Origin: an uncultured Moraxella sp.
Lineage (GTDB): Bacteria > Pseudomonadota > Gammaproteobacteria > Pseudomonadales > Moraxellaceae
DNA length: 30,397 bases
NCBI GenBank assembly: GCA_937975585.1
Contig: CALJUC010000155.1
Span: 1 to 30,397, forward strand
Direction: 5' to 3'
Under the pieces are notes generated by a model that saw nothing but the letters and a program-made list of their open reading frames with translations, was not told the origin of the DNA and did not search any database. Below are positions 1 through 8,860 of the stretch, piece by piece. The first letter of the stretch is position 1. Each line of letters begins with the position of its first letter. Both the position numbers and the translations under genes were made by a program.

Positions 1-169
1 GCTCATTGACATGTCGATTGTCTGACAAGAACGCCAACTCGCTAACTCCTGCACTACTTAAAGGCGCGATTGCATGAATTGGATAATTGCGCTCGGTGAG
101 ACTAAGTGCATCGGCATTGGTCACCATGCCATCAAGATATTCTATCAATTGCGCTACGGTATAAGTCAT
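1..169 (-). CDS. lpxD: LpxD, UDP-3-O-acylglucosamine N-acyltransferase (N-terminal part, cut by window edge)
   Basis: Translating the minus strand from the ATG at 169 gives 56 residues beginning MTYTVAQLIEYLDG and containing IHAIAPLSSAG followed by ELAFLSDNRHV. This matches the uridine-binding N-terminal domain of LpxD, which adds the second hydroxyacyl chain to UDP-acylglucosamine in lipid A synthesis in the cytoplasm. The hexapeptide-repeat acyltransferase domain lies outside the window. An AAGGA ribosome binding site sits about seven bases before the ATG. The position next to skp and bamA is the usual one for lpxD, but an intrinsic terminator (251-284) separates it from skp, so it probably has its own promoter. 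The call rests on the N-terminal pattern and on gene order. Confidence 0.85.
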   Translation of the reverse strand, partial: MTYTVAQLIEYLDGMVTNADALSLTERNYPIHAIAPLSSAGVSELAFLSDNRHVNE

Positions 170-215
170 TCTTATGTCCTTAGTATTTATAGATAGTCAA
201 AATTTCATCATGGTC

Positions 216-245
216 AGTATAAAAAAAAGCACTTTATAAACGCAA
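216..245 (-). promoter_or_regulatory. Candidate sigma-70 promoter for lpxD
   Basis: On the minus strand, TTGCGT (240-245) and TATACT (216-221) are separated by 18 bases. The -10 box is a good match and the -35 box is poor. The position between the skp terminator and lpxD makes a promoter expected here, but this exact placement is an inference. Confidence 0.35.
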
Positions 246-250
246 GGTAC

Positions 251-284
251 AAAAAAAACGCAATCAACCGCTTGGGTGATTGCG
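251..284 (-). terminator. Rho-independent terminator downstream of skp
   Basis: An eight-base inverted repeat, CGCAATCA (259-266) and TGATTGCG (277-284), is followed on the minus strand by eight T residues (251-258). It lies 45 bases after the skp stop codon and before lpxD, so it should end the bamA-skp transcript. Confidence 0.85.
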
Positions 285-328
285 TTATTAACACGTTCAA
301 ATTCTTCACCGAATAATCACCAGTCGAA

Positions 329-841
329 TTAACGTACTTGCTCATTAATCTTGTTGGTAAAATCCTTGGTCACATCCCATTCAGGCTTGACAAAGTTAAT
401 ATTGCCGTCACGACTATCAATCAAGATATCGATATTTTTGGCTTTAACAATGCTATCGGTAATGGCTTGCAGTTTTGGGCCAATAGCTTTTAGCACATCG
501 CTTTCACTACTCGCTAACGTTGTTTGAATTTGCTCAGCAACTTGGTCATAGCTTTGCATATTGGTCTGAATTTGGTTGGCCAAATCTTGCTTCTGCGCAT
601 CGGTTAGTTTGCTTTGTTGGCTGTTATATTGTTGCTGTAAGCGTTCAATATTCGCCTTATATGTTTGCAGCTGTTGTTGCTTTGGCTTAACAGACGCTTG
701 CAAACTAGCCAGTTTCGCTTTGGCATAATTGGTATTAGTAATCGCCGCTTGAGAGTTCCAAACCGCAACATTATTAGCAAGCGCTGACACACTGGTCATC
801 AATAGTGCAGTTGCTGCGATAGCAGATACGATTTTTTTCAT
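329..841 (-). CDS. skp: Skp/OmpH-family periplasmic chaperone
   Basis: This 170-residue protein has a clear signal peptide (MKKIVSAIAATALLM..., likely cleaved after the SALA near residue 22). A long Gln/Lys-rich helical region at about residues 40-110 is typical of the Skp tentacle coiled coils. Skp is a periplasmic trimer that holds unfolded outer-membrane proteins and passes them to the BAM complex. The C-terminal half carries the family pattern around DILIDSRDGNINFVKPEWDVT. The gene follows bamA by 73 bases on the same strand, as in most gammaproteobacteria. The length matches the family. The start ATG has only a weak GAG ribosome binding site. Confidence 0.93.
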   Translation of the reverse strand: MKKIVSAIAATALLMTSVSALANNVAVWNSQAAITNTNYAKAKLASLQASVKPKQQQLQTYKANIERLQQQYNSQQSKLTDAQKQDLANQIQTNMQSYDQVAEQIQTTLASSESDVLKAIGPKLQAITDSIVKAKNIDILIDSRDGNINFVKPEWDVTKDFTNKINEQVR

Positions 842-914
842 AATAAGCTCAAATTAGCTAGTTAAGTTGTCTGATTTCATCCGATCGATAATTACCGATA
901 AACTGATATCTGGC

Positions 915-3308
915 TTAGAACAAGCGGCCAATCTCGAACTGCACTTTGTCAGTACGGTCACCTTGCTCATCATTTAATGGAACGCCATAGCTGAGTGAAA
1001 TCGGACCAATTGGTGTTACCCATGTGATACCGGCACCTGCGCTAAAGCGCATGGTGTTATCTTGACCACGCGTTAAGTTGTAGTCAGTACCATCGATATT
1101 AATGGTTTCGCTTTCTTTACCCGTGGTATCAAAGACTTGTGCGCCTTCCACGAACAACACTGGACGGATTTGACTTGCCCAATCCGCCTTAAATGGCATT
1201 GGTAAAATCAACTCAGTACCGACTTGTGCCAGTGCGTTACCACCGATTTCTTCTGGATAGTTGTCCGTGCCAGGGAAGGCATAACGGTTACTCTTCGGCC
1301 CTAAGGTGTAGTTCTCATAACCACGGACTGAGCCATAACCACCAGCAAAGAAGTTTTCCCAGAATGGTAAATCATTACCATAACCTAATTTGGTATAACC
1401 ACGTAACACTGAGCCTTTCCACAATGGACGGTAGTAGTTACCTTCATAGGTGATTTTTTGGTATTGAGCGTCACCGAATCCTAAGTTCAAATCAACGTTG
1501 TGGCGCATACCTTTGGTTGGGAATAAGCCTTTATCAAGGGTATTCATATTCCAACCAAGATTAATACTGGCGGTATTGTAATCACCCTTAAAGGTTTCAT
1601 ATTCTCTATCTGACGTAGTGCCTTGATTGTTTTGAAAGTTACTTGGGTTCTCATTTTGCAGATAATCCAAGTTAGCCAATGCTAGCCATTTACCTGCACG
1701 AATTGTCGTGTTATCTGCATTTAGACCGATGCTGACACTTTTGGTTTCATCGACTGGATAGCCAAAGCTGATGGTACCACCATACGAGTCCGTGACGTAG
1801 TTTGAGATGTTTTTATCATCGTACTTGGTTTCACGCCAGTACAAGTTGGCACCTTGCGATACACCATCTGCGGTAAAGTACGGATTGAGGTAACCCAAGC
1901 TATAGCTATTTAAGGTTTCTGAACGCGATAACTGCACATTCACGCGATTACCCGTACCCAAGAAGTTCGATTGACTTAAACCGGCTTGGAAGGTCAAACC
2001 GCCACTTTGTGAATAACCAGCAGCGATGGTTGAGTTACCTGATGGCTGCTCTTCAACCGCGATATTAAGGTCGATTTGGTCAGGGGTGTTGGGCACTGGT
2101 TTGGCATCAACATTTACCGTCTTGAAAAATCCGGTACGCATCAAACGTGTGCGTGACAAGTCGATTTTATCATTCGATGCCAATGCGCCTTCCATTTGAC
2201 GCATTTCACGACGCAATACCTCATCAGCGGTTTTGGTGTTACCACTAAAGTTGATACGGCGTACATAGACGGGACGTACTGGGTCGATAAAGAAGTCTAA
2301 ATCAACCACACGCGTTTCATCGTTGATACGCGGCACAGGACGCACTTGGGCGAAGTAATAACCATCATTACCATACAAGGTATTAAAGTTTTGTAAGGTG
2401 GTGGTAATTTGACGTTGTGAGTACTGCTCACCTGGCTTAAAGGCAACTTGTTCTTGTAGTTTGGCATTGTCATAGGTTGGGTTGCCTAAGAACTTCACTT
2501 CGCCAAACTTATATTGCTCACCTTCTGTGACATTCAGTTCAATGTAAACCTTGTCTTTTTGTGGTCTAATATTTAATGCCGTACTGTTAATGTTAAATTT
2601 GACGTAACCCGCGTTTTGGTACATGGCGGTCACGTTTTCAAGACTGGCAGCGAGTTTTTCACGCGCGTAACGGTCAGACTTACTGATGATATTTACCCAT
2701 GAACTTTCTTTGATGTTCATGGCATCTTTAATCTCTTTATCGCTAAAGCGCTCATTGCCCAAGATTTTGATATCAACGACACGCGCTGGCGTACCTTCCG
2801 TAAATTCAAACTTTAGCGCCACACGGTTATTTTCAAGCTCCGTTTGGGTAACTTTGATATCGCTATTGTAGTAACCTTGTTGATTATATTGTTGTTTTAG
2901 CTCGGTTTGAATTTGTTCAAGGGTTGATTGTTTTAGGACATTCCCTTCGGCAATGCCGATACGCTTTAGACCCTCGGTTAAGGCTTCTTTTGGAATTAAC
3001 TTATTACCGTCTAAACTCACACTGGCAATCACTGGACGTTCAACGACGTTAAACACCAAGTTATTACCTACTTGTGCGGCTTTTACATCAGAAAAATTGC
3101 CAGTTGCGTATAAGGCTTGGATACTTTGAGCAATCGAGCTATCAGTGGCAACGTCACCCGCATTTATCGCAATGATTGGGTACAGACTGTCGGCAGAAAC
3201 GCGTTGTAAGCCATTGATGTTAATATCTGCAACAGTAAAGTTGGCGGCTTGGACGGTAGTAGTAATAATAGCAAGGGGAGCAAGCACAAATAACGCTGAA
3301 TTTCGCAT
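915..3308 (-). CDS. bamA: BamA, outer-membrane protein assembly factor
   Basis: BamA is the central beta-barrel subunit of the BAM complex, which folds and inserts outer-membrane proteins. From the ATG at 3308 the product is 797 residues: a signal peptide (MRNSALFVLAPLAIITTTVQA), five POTRA domains to about residue 415, then a 16-strand Omp85 barrel. The barrel contains the conserved loop-6 motif VRGY (GGYGSVRGYENY) and ends in Phe (FEIGRLF), the usual outer-membrane sorting signal. The reading frame extends upstream to a TTG at 3335, but that would put nine residues before the signal peptide. The ATG at 3308 has a GGAAA ribosome binding site and is preferred. The gene is separated from rseP by a terminator and is followed by skp. 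Confidence 0.96.
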   Translation of the reverse strand: MRNSALFVLAPLAIITTTVQAANFTVADININGLQRVSADSLYPIIAINAGDVATDSSIAQSIQALYATGNFSDVKAAQVGNNLVFNVVERPVIASVSLDGNKLIPKEALTEGLKRIGIAEGNVLKQSTLEQIQTELKQQYNQQGYYNSDIKVTQTELENNRVALKFEFTEGTPARVVDIKILGNERFSDKEIKDAMNIKESSWVNIISKSDRYAREKLAASLENVTAMYQNAGYVKFNINSTALNIRPQKDKVYIELNVTEGEQYKFGEVKFLGNPTYDNAKLQEQVAFKPGEQYSQRQITTTLQNFNTLYGNDGYYFAQVRPVPRINDETRVVDLDFFIDPVRPVYVRRINFSGNTKTADEVLRREMRQMEGALASNDKIDLSRTRLMRTGFFKTVNVDAKPVPNTPDQIDLNIAVEEQPSGNSTIAAGYSQSGGLTFQAGLSQSNFLGTGNRVNVQLSRSETLNSYSLGYLNPYFTADGVSQGANLYWRETKYDDKNISNYVTDSYGGTISFGYPVDETKSVSIGLNADNTTIRAGKWLALANLDYLQNENPSNFQNNQGTTSDREYETFKGDYNTASINLGWNMNTLDKGLFPTKGMRHNVDLNLGFGDAQYQKITYEGNYYRPLWKGSVLRGYTKLGYGNDLPFWENFFAGGYGSVRGYENYTLGPKSNRYAFPGTDNYPEEIGGNALAQVGTELILPMPFKADWASQIRPVLFVEGAQVFDTTGKESETINIDGTDYNLTRGQDNTMRFSAGAGITWVTPIGPISLSYGVPLNDEQGDRTDKVQFEIGRLF

Positions 3309-3381
3309 AACACTTATTTCCAAATTAACAATCAACTGGCTGATTTAATAGTTGAGGTAGTTTAACAATATTCTTGCTTTT

Positions 3382-3410
3382 TTTACATGAAAAAGCGACA
3401 AACATGACAA
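3382..3410 (-). promoter_or_regulatory. Candidate promoter for bamA-skp
   Basis: Minus-strand TTGTCA (3405-3410) and TGTAAA (3382-3387) are separated by 17 bases, about 75 bases before the bamA ATG and after the rseP terminator. The -35 box is good and the -10 box is moderate. A promoter is needed here if the terminator works, but this placement is tentative. Confidence 0.35.
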
Positions 3411-3473
3411 ACTGCCATAAGGTAAGCTAATTTAACTACAAAGTCTAGTAGCAAAATACGCAAGCGCAACAAT

Positions 3474-3506
3474 AAAAAAACCGACAACCTATTAATTGTC
3501 GGTTTT
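3474..3506 (-). terminator. Rho-independent terminator downstream of rseP
   Basis: An 11-base perfect inverted repeat pairs AAAACCGACAA (3477-3487) with TTGTCGGTTTT (3496-3506) around an eight-base loop. On the minus strand it is followed by a run of seven T residues. It lies 40 bases after the rseP stop and separates rseP from bamA. Confidence 0.9.
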
Positions 3507-3546
3507 CATAAACCTAGATTTTTCCTAGGGTTACTGCAACTGAGAC

Positions 3547-4914
3547 TTAAAATAAGCGACTAATGTCATTACCAATTGCCAACAACATGAAACCTGCGAG
3601 TAAGACAAGCCCCACGTTCATGCCTACCGTCTGGATATTTTCTGGTAATGGCTTACCCATGATAGCCTCATAGGTATACATGACGATATGACCACCATCG
3701 AGTACCGGAATCGGTAATAAGTTCAGCACCGCCAAACTTAAGCTAATAATCGCCATAAAAGATAACACAGCTTCCCAACCAATACTAAAGCTTTGATTGG
3801 CGACTTTGGCAATGGTAATCGGCCCTGATAGATTTTCTAGTCCTATCATACCGGTAATCATCTTGCCCATTGACTTGACGGTCATCACACTCAAATCTAC
3901 CACTTGCTGCCCTGCCTTGCCAACAGCGGTAATCGGGTCATATTGGATAGTTTTTTGGTAATCGGCTGGTACTTGTACGTTACTTGCTTTGGCAGCGGCA
4001 CCTAACTGGCCATAACGGTTGCCCATCACATCTTTTTTGGCCTGCGGCATAACCGCCAATGTGACTGGTTTACCAGCACGGCTTACTTGAATCATCAGCA
4101 AGACTTCAGGGTTATCACGGATAATTTTGGAAAAACTTAGCCAATCCTCAATCGGCTCACCATTCACTGCTGTAATTACATCACCCACTTGTAGACCTTG
4201 GCGTGCTGCCGCGCTATTGGGCACAATCTCACCAACCACAGGCGTTAGCTTAGGCTGCCACGGTATCGCACCAAAGCTATCAATCGGATTGTTCGATTTA
4301 CCCTCTTCAGTTTTCATAAACTGGGTAATCGGTACTTGCACGTCACGACTGCCTTGGGTATTGCTGACAGTCAAGGCCACACTACCCGTTTCACCCATCC
4401 GGTCTGCCAACGCATAATTAACCTGTTGCCAACTTTGTACCGGTTTTTGGTCAATTTGGGTAATCTCATCGCCCACTTGTAAGCTACTATGCGCGACCGG
4501 TGAGTTTGGCAAAATTGAGCCAACTTTGGTGGCTAGGATTTTGTTCGGGGTCATCATTAACACCCAAAATAACACCAACGCAATGATAAGATTCATCAAT
4601 GGCCCAGCTGCCACAATGGCAATTTTTTTCCATGGACGTTGGGTGTTAAACGCTAAATGGCGCTCTTTGGCATCAACCTCACCCTCACGCTCATCGAGCA
4701 TTTTGACATAACCCCCGAGCGGAATCGCTGATATCGCATAGTTAATACCAGTTTTTTTACTGGTCCAACTGGCTAACTTTGGGCCAAAGCCAATCGAATA
4801 AGTAAGCACTTTCACGCCACATAAACGCGCAACGATATAGTGCCCCCATTCATGAAGTGCGACCAACGGGCCTAATACAATAATCGCCGCCAAAAATGTG
4901 AGAAGTACTGTCAT
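3547..4914 (-). CDS. rseP: RseP, intramembrane site-2 zinc metalloprotease
   Basis: This inner-membrane protease cleaves membrane-embedded substrates such as the anti-sigma factor RseA and leftover signal peptides. At 455 residues it is close to the E. coli length. The zinc-binding HEWGH motif (residues 21-25) lies in the first membrane segment. Two PDZ regions follow at about residues 125-290 (each with a GD-x-I core: VGDEITQIDQKP and VGDVITAVNGEP). The third zinc ligand is in LDGGH (about 405-409), followed by a last membrane helix. The gene starts at ATG 4914. It is 272 bases downstream of dxr, a longer gap than usual for this operon, and that gap holds a strong inverted repeat. A terminator follows it. 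Confidence 0.95.
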   Translation of the reverse strand: MTVLLTFLAAIIVLGPLVALHEWGHYIVARLCGVKVLTYSIGFGPKLASWTSKKTGINYAISAIPLGGYVKMLDEREGEVDAKERHLAFNTQRPWKKIAIVAAGPLMNLIIALVLFWVLMMTPNKILATKVGSILPNSPVAHSSLQVGDEITQIDQKPVQSWQQVNYALADRMGETGSVALTVSNTQGSRDVQVPITQFMKTEEGKSNNPIDSFGAIPWQPKLTPVVGEIVPNSAAARQGLQVGDVITAVNGEPIEDWLSFSKIIRDNPEVLLMIQVSRAGKPVTLAVMPQAKKDVMGNRYGQLGAAAKASNVQVPADYQKTIQYDPITAVGKAGQQVVDLSVMTVKSMGKMITGMIGLENLSGPITIAKVANQSFSIGWEAVLSFMAIISLSLAVLNLLPIPVLDGGHIVMYTYEAIMGKPLPENIQTVGMNVGLVLLAGFMLLAIGNDISRLF

Positions 4915-5081
4915 ATGCTATCCACAGCCGAGGTTGTTTGACCTAAAGAAAATACGAGATAAGAATAAATGAAAAGGATGGGTTAATACTATGATTGGGG
5001 AGTTTTTGCCGAATTCAATTCAGGGACAATGACATGAAAACCAGCTAACCAGTAGCGCGTATCACTATGATAATTTGTGCG

Positions 5082-5112
5082 TTGCCAAATTGATGATATC
5101 GCAATTTGGCAA
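5082..5112. repeat. 11-bp perfect inverted repeat in the dxr-rseP spacer
   Basis: TTGCCAAATTG (5082-5092) and CAATTTGGCAA (5102-5112) form a perfect inverted repeat around a nine-base loop that contains GATATC. It lies 75 bases after the dxr stop. No T run follows on either strand, so it does not look like an intrinsic terminator. It could be an operator, an mRNA processing or stability hairpin, or a dispersed repeat. The repeat is seen directly; its function is unknown. Confidence 0.75.
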
Positions 5113-5186
5113 GCTTTGACGGTATAAAATAGACAAAAGGGTGAAAGTTCAGTATAAACTTTAGCGATTAACTTACCCGTGATACG

Positions 5187-6377
5187 TTAAAGCTGATTGA
5201 TACATTGAGCTGCCATCGTACGTGCCTGGGTATCAACGGCTAAGATTTCTGCCAAATCTGTAATACGCTGTGTTACCACTTGGTTTAGCACTTGTTCATT
5301 CACATCGGCAATATCGGTGAGACGAATTTGACCTTCTAGGAAGGCTTTAACCGAGATTTCATTACTGGCATTCAAGGCAATACATGCATAACTACCCGCT
5401 TGCATCGCTTGGTAAGCTAACGCTAAGCACTTAAACTTAACCAAATCCGGCTGTAAAAACTGCAAATTACTGAGCGCAAATAAATCCAAGCGCTCGACAC
5501 CACTACTGATACGCTCAGGATAAGCCAGCGCATGGGCAATTGGCGTGCGCATATCTGGCGAGCCCAACTGCGCTAAGATACTGCCATCGGTGTACTCTAC
5601 CATCGAATGAACAATGCTCTGGGGGTGCATCACCACGCCAATGTCTTTGACCGGCATATCAAACAAGAAACTGGCTTCAATCAGCTCTAAGCCCTTATTC
5701 ATCATGGTCGCGCTATCGACTGAGATTTTTTGCCCCATTGACCAGTTCGGGTGCTTGACCGCTTCGGCAACACTGGCTTTTTGCATATCACTAAAGCTTT
5801 GATTTAAAAATGGCCCACCCGATGCCGTCAGCCACAGTTGCTTGATACCTTGTTCAGATGCATGAATGGCTTTTCGGTTTTTTTGAACCACGGTTGGCAA
5901 ACACTGAAAAATCGCATTATGCTCACTGTCAATCGGCAACAATGTCGCACCGGCTTGCTTTACGGCGCTAATCATCAACTCGCCCGCCATGACCAAGGCT
6001 TCTTTATTCGCGAGTAAAATGGTTTTACCGGCATTCGCTGCCGCTAAGGTGGATGGTAGACCTGCCGCCCCGACAATCGCAGCCACTAGCGTATCAACTT
6101 CCGGCAAGGTGGCAAGCTCAACCAAACCCTGCTCACCGGCCAAAATCTGGCAACTCAGTTGGTTATCCGCTAATAGCTTGGCAAACGTATCGACCTGTTG
6201 CGTGGGTACACTGACATAGATGGGCTGAAATTGTTGGCAAATCGCAAGCAGTTTATCTAGGCGCGAATGCCCTGATACCGCCACCACTTGGTAGCGTTCA
6301 GGGTGTTGCGCAATCACTGACAAGGTGCTGTCACCGATTGAGCCTGTGGCGCCCAATACTGCAATGCGTTTTACCAT
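5187..6377 (-). CDS. dxr: 1-deoxy-D-xylulose 5-phosphate reductoisomerase
   Basis: Dxr converts 1-deoxyxylulose 5-phosphate to 2-C-methylerythritol 4-phosphate with NADPH, the committed step of the MEP isoprenoid pathway in the cytoplasm. The 396-residue protein has the N-terminal NADPH-binding motif GATGSIGDST (residues 9-18), the metal-binding IDSEHNA segment, the substrate-binding LTASGGPF and the conserved NHPNWSMG-type motif (here KHPNWSMGQKISVDSATMMN). Its length fits the family. The start ATG at 6377 has an AGAGA ribosome binding site. It lies 54 bases after cdsA in the same orientation. Isoprenoid made here feeds UppS, encoded three genes upstream. Confidence 0.96.
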   Translation of the reverse strand: MVKRIAVLGATGSIGDSTLSVIAQHPERYQVVAVSGHSRLDKLLAICQQFQPIYVSVPTQQVDTFAKLLADNQLSCQILAGEQGLVELATLPEVDTLVAAIVGAAGLPSTLAAANAGKTILLANKEALVMAGELMISAVKQAGATLLPIDSEHNAIFQCLPTVVQKNRKAIHASEQGIKQLWLTASGGPFLNQSFSDMQKASVAEAVKHPNWSMGQKISVDSATMMNKGLELIEASFLFDMPVKDIGVVMHPQSIVHSMVEYTDGSILAQLGSPDMRTPIAHALAYPERISSGVERLDLFALSNLQFLQPDLVKFKCLALAYQAMQAGSYACIALNASNEISVKAFLEGQIRLTDIADVNEQVLNQVVTQRITDLAEILAVDTQARTMAAQCINQL

Positions 6378-6431
6378 AATCTTTCTCTTTGTACGAACCT
6401 GTTTAACGCTATCAGGGGTATAGCGCCACGT

Positions 6432-7343
6432 TTAAGGAATTATCTGAATCAATCCCATATATTGCATTGCCCAAAAACCCAAGGCAAAAATCGGCATGGC
6501 TGAGAGCTGTGAATCAATCCGGTCTAAAATCCCACCATGTCCCGGTAACAGACGTCCGGCATCTTTGACTCCTGCATGGCGCTTAAGCATCGATTCAAAC
6601 AAATCACCAAACACCGAAATCACAATAGTCATCAATGACAATAACAAAAATAGCCCAATCGCTAATGCTGACCAATCACTATGCAAACCAAAAGTTACTG
6701 CCAATACCACGATAGTGCCGGTAGCCAAACCACCAATTAACCCCTCCACGCTTTTATTGGGTGATACATGGGGTGACATTTTTCGCTTACCCAGTTTACG
6801 GCCAACAAAATAAGCGCCACTGTCAGCACACCAGACTAACACAAACACGTATAACAACCACCAAGGTGATAGCGCCCATAGATAGTAAATCGCGGTAATC
6901 GCCGCTAATAGCATCACCATGCCAATCGCATATAAGCCTTTGCCATACCAAGCTTGGGTAGCATTCGGGTAATGACTCACCCATTTGATAGCCATTAACC
7001 ACAACAGACCGGCTACTGCCCAAAGTAACACCCACACATTGCGCCACTCGTGCTCAGCATGCGTCATGACCGGAAGGCCTAATACAATACCAATGCTAAC
7101 TAGCATCAGTGCCATAAATATAAAGTCACCGTGACGCGCAGATTTACAAGGGATTTGTGTCGTTGGTGTTTGATAATGTTTGGCATCACTGTGCCAGTCA
7201 GGCATAAGTTTTGCCCACTCTAGCGCACCGATACCCGCACCGAGTAATAGCAACGGTAGCATCAACACTGGTAAATCAGTGGCAAACATGGCAACGCCAA
7301 CAACAACTAACAATATTATGGCGGTTCTAATGCGTTCCCACAT
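6432..7343 (-). CDS. cdsA: Phosphatidate cytidylyltransferase (CDP-diglyceride synthase)
   Basis: CdsA makes CDP-diacylglycerol from CTP and phosphatidic acid in the inner membrane, feeding all phospholipid synthesis. The 303-residue protein is a polytopic membrane protein with at least seven hydrophobic segments. It carries the CdsA signature near the C-terminus: ESMLKRHAGVKDAGRLLPGH followed by GGILDRIDS (about residues 250-280). The stretch after the second membrane segment (DWHSDAKHYQTPTTQIPCK, about residues 49-67) is a polar insertion that makes it slightly longer than E. coli CdsA. ATG 7343 has an AGGA ribosome binding site seven bases upstream. It sits 54 bases after uppS. Confidence 0.95.
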   Translation of the reverse strand: MWERIRTAIILLVVVGVAMFATDLPVLMLPLLLLGAGIGALEWAKLMPDWHSDAKHYQTPTTQIPCKSARHGDFIFMALMLVSIGIVLGLPVMTHAEHEWRNVWVLLWAVAGLLWLMAIKWVSHYPNATQAWYGKGLYAIGMVMLLAAITAIYYLWALSPWWLLYVFVLVWCADSGAYFVGRKLGKRKMSPHVSPNKSVEGLIGGLATGTIVVLAVTFGLHSDWSALAIGLFLLLSLMTIVISVFGDLFESMLKRHAGVKDAGRLLPGHGGILDRIDSQLSAMPIFALGFWAMQYMGLIQIIP

Positions 7344-7397
7344 GCGCTATCCTAAATTATCAATATTATCATTATAATGTGTGGTAAAAAGTTAAGC

Positions 7398-8177
7398 TTA
7401 TTTTAATCCCAAAACTTGCTCAGAGGTCTTGCCAAAACGACGTTCACGACCCATAAAAATCGCAATCATACGGTCTAATTCATCACTGTTAAAATCCGGC
7501 CATAGCGTATCAGTAAAGAATAACTCCGCATACGCACATTGCCATAGCAAAAAGTTAGAAATACGATAATCCCCACCCGTACGAATCAGCATATCGACTG
7601 GTGGTAAATCTGACAATGAAACAAACTGAGCAAAATCCGCTTGGGTAATCGCACTAGCGGCTAACTGACCTTGTTCGACTTGCAAAGCAAGTTGTTTGGC
7701 AGCATTGACGATATCCCACTGGCCGCCATAACTGACAGCAATGACCAAGGTCATCCGGGTCAAATGCGCGGTCTGTGCTTCAGCATCGGCCATCAAGGCC
7801 TGAATCTTAGGCGACAACTGACTGCGATCACCGATAAAGCGTAAGGCGATTTGGTGGCGGAACATCCGCGGTAATTGGTCTTGAATGGTTTGCTCAAGGA
7901 GCTGCATCAATAGCGCGACTTCATTCGCGGGGCGTTGCCAATTTTCGCTAGAGAAAGCAAACACGGTTAACGCTTTCACCCCTATACGGGCGCAATGCTC
8001 GACCAATGGGTCTAGCGACTGCTTGCCCGCAAGATGCCCCCCACCTGTTGCCAGGCCATGTGCTTTTGCATAACGATTATTGCCATCCATAATGATGGCA
8101 ATATGTTTGGGCAAGCCGTCTATGTCAGCTTGTTGAGCATCCACCTGCTCGACATCATTGGTCATATCTTGTGACAC
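7398..8177 (-). CDS. uppS: Undecaprenyl diphosphate synthase (cis-prenyltransferase)
   Basis: UppS condenses isopentenyl diphosphate onto farnesyl diphosphate to make the C55 lipid carrier for peptidoglycan and other glycans. The 259-residue protein has the catalytic motif MDGNNRYAKAHG with Asp31, FAFSSENW at about residues 73-80, and the C-terminal GRERRFG motif. Most homologues have GNGRWAK where this one reads GNNRYAK, a conservative variation. The start is GTG at 8177, two bases after the frr stop, with GGAAG seven bases upstream. An ATG four codons inside (8165) is a weaker alternative. The close spacing implies translational coupling to frr. Confidence 0.95.
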   Translation of the reverse strand: MSQDMTNDVEQVDAQQADIDGLPKHIAIIMDGNNRYAKAHGLATGGGHLAGKQSLDPLVEHCARIGVKALTVFAFSSENWQRPANEVALLMQLLEQTIQDQLPRMFRHQIALRFIGDRSQLSPKIQALMADAEAQTAHLTRMTLVIAVSYGGQWDIVNAAKQLALQVEQGQLAASAITQADFAQFVSLSDLPPVDMLIRTGGDYRISNFLLWQCAYAELFFTDTLWPDFNSDELDRMIAIFMGRERRFGKTSEQVLGLK

Positions 8178-8179
8178 GC

Positions 8180-8734
8180 TTATACTTCCATCAATTCAGC
8201 TTCTTTGGTCGCAAGCTTTTTATCGATATTGTCGATATATTTGTCCGTCATTTTTTGGATATCATCATTAGCGCGACGCTCATCATCTTCTGAGATTTGC
8301 TTATCTTTTACCAAGGCTTTGATTTGGTTGTTGGCGTCACGGCGCGCATTGCGTACTGATACGCGGCGCTCTTCTGCTTCGCCACGCGCCAATTTTTGCA
8401 TGTCTTTACGCGTTTCTTCGGTCAATGCTGGTAACGGTACGCGAATCACTTCCGCAGAGATTGGGTTTAGACCTAGGTCTGACTCACGAATCGCTTTATC
8501 AACCGCTTGTACCATGCTACGGTCAAATGGTTGTACCAACAAGGTACGTGAATCTTCGACATTGATGCTTGCTACTTGGTTTAGCGGCATTTCTGAGCCA
8601 TAGTAGGACACTGTCACGCCATTTAGGATACCTGGGTGAGCACGTCCGGTACGTAATTTGCTGAAGGCATTGTCCAAAGCTTCCAACGCCTTCTTCATCT
8701 TGTCTTCGCTTTGTTGTTTGATGTCGTTAATCAT
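8180..8734 (-). CDS. frr: Ribosome recycling factor
   Basis: Frr, acting with EF-G, splits post-termination ribosomes in the cytoplasm. The 184-residue length is typical. The sequence shows the hallmark N-terminal helix with FSKLRTGRAHPGIL, the domain-II segment YYGSEMPLNQVASINVEDSR, and the long C-terminal helices with VSVRNARRDANNQIK. The start ATG at 8734 has AGGA seven bases upstream. It lies 126 bases after pyrH and overlaps the translation signal of uppS at its end, so it belongs to the pyrH-frr-uppS-cdsA-dxr-rseP transcript. Confidence 0.97.
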   Translation of the reverse strand: MINDIKQQSEDKMKKALEALDNAFSKLRTGRAHPGILNGVTVSYYGSEMPLNQVASINVEDSRTLLVQPFDRSMVQAVDKAIRESDLGLNPISAEVIRVPLPALTEETRKDMQKLARGEAEERRVSVRNARRDANNQIKALVKDKQISEDDERRANDDIQKMTDKYIDNIDKKLATKEAELMEV

Positions 8735-8860
8735 TGCTATTTCCTTTTATACATTTACTTAAAAATATGTCTATAACGTATGCCTAGTGCGTCACTTATT
8801 ATCTGTTAGGTGCTGATTCACCAATCATTAAAGAGGCTTGATAAACGCTCTTAGTAAACC

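Noticed and set aside
5082..5112. Inverted repeat after dxr as an intrinsic terminator
   Set aside because: No T run follows the hairpin on either strand and the arms are AT-rich.
8205..8603. 132-residue plus-strand frame opposite frr
   Set aside because: Antisense to a fully recognised ribosome recycling factor; Ser/Arg-rich as expected for a shadow frame.
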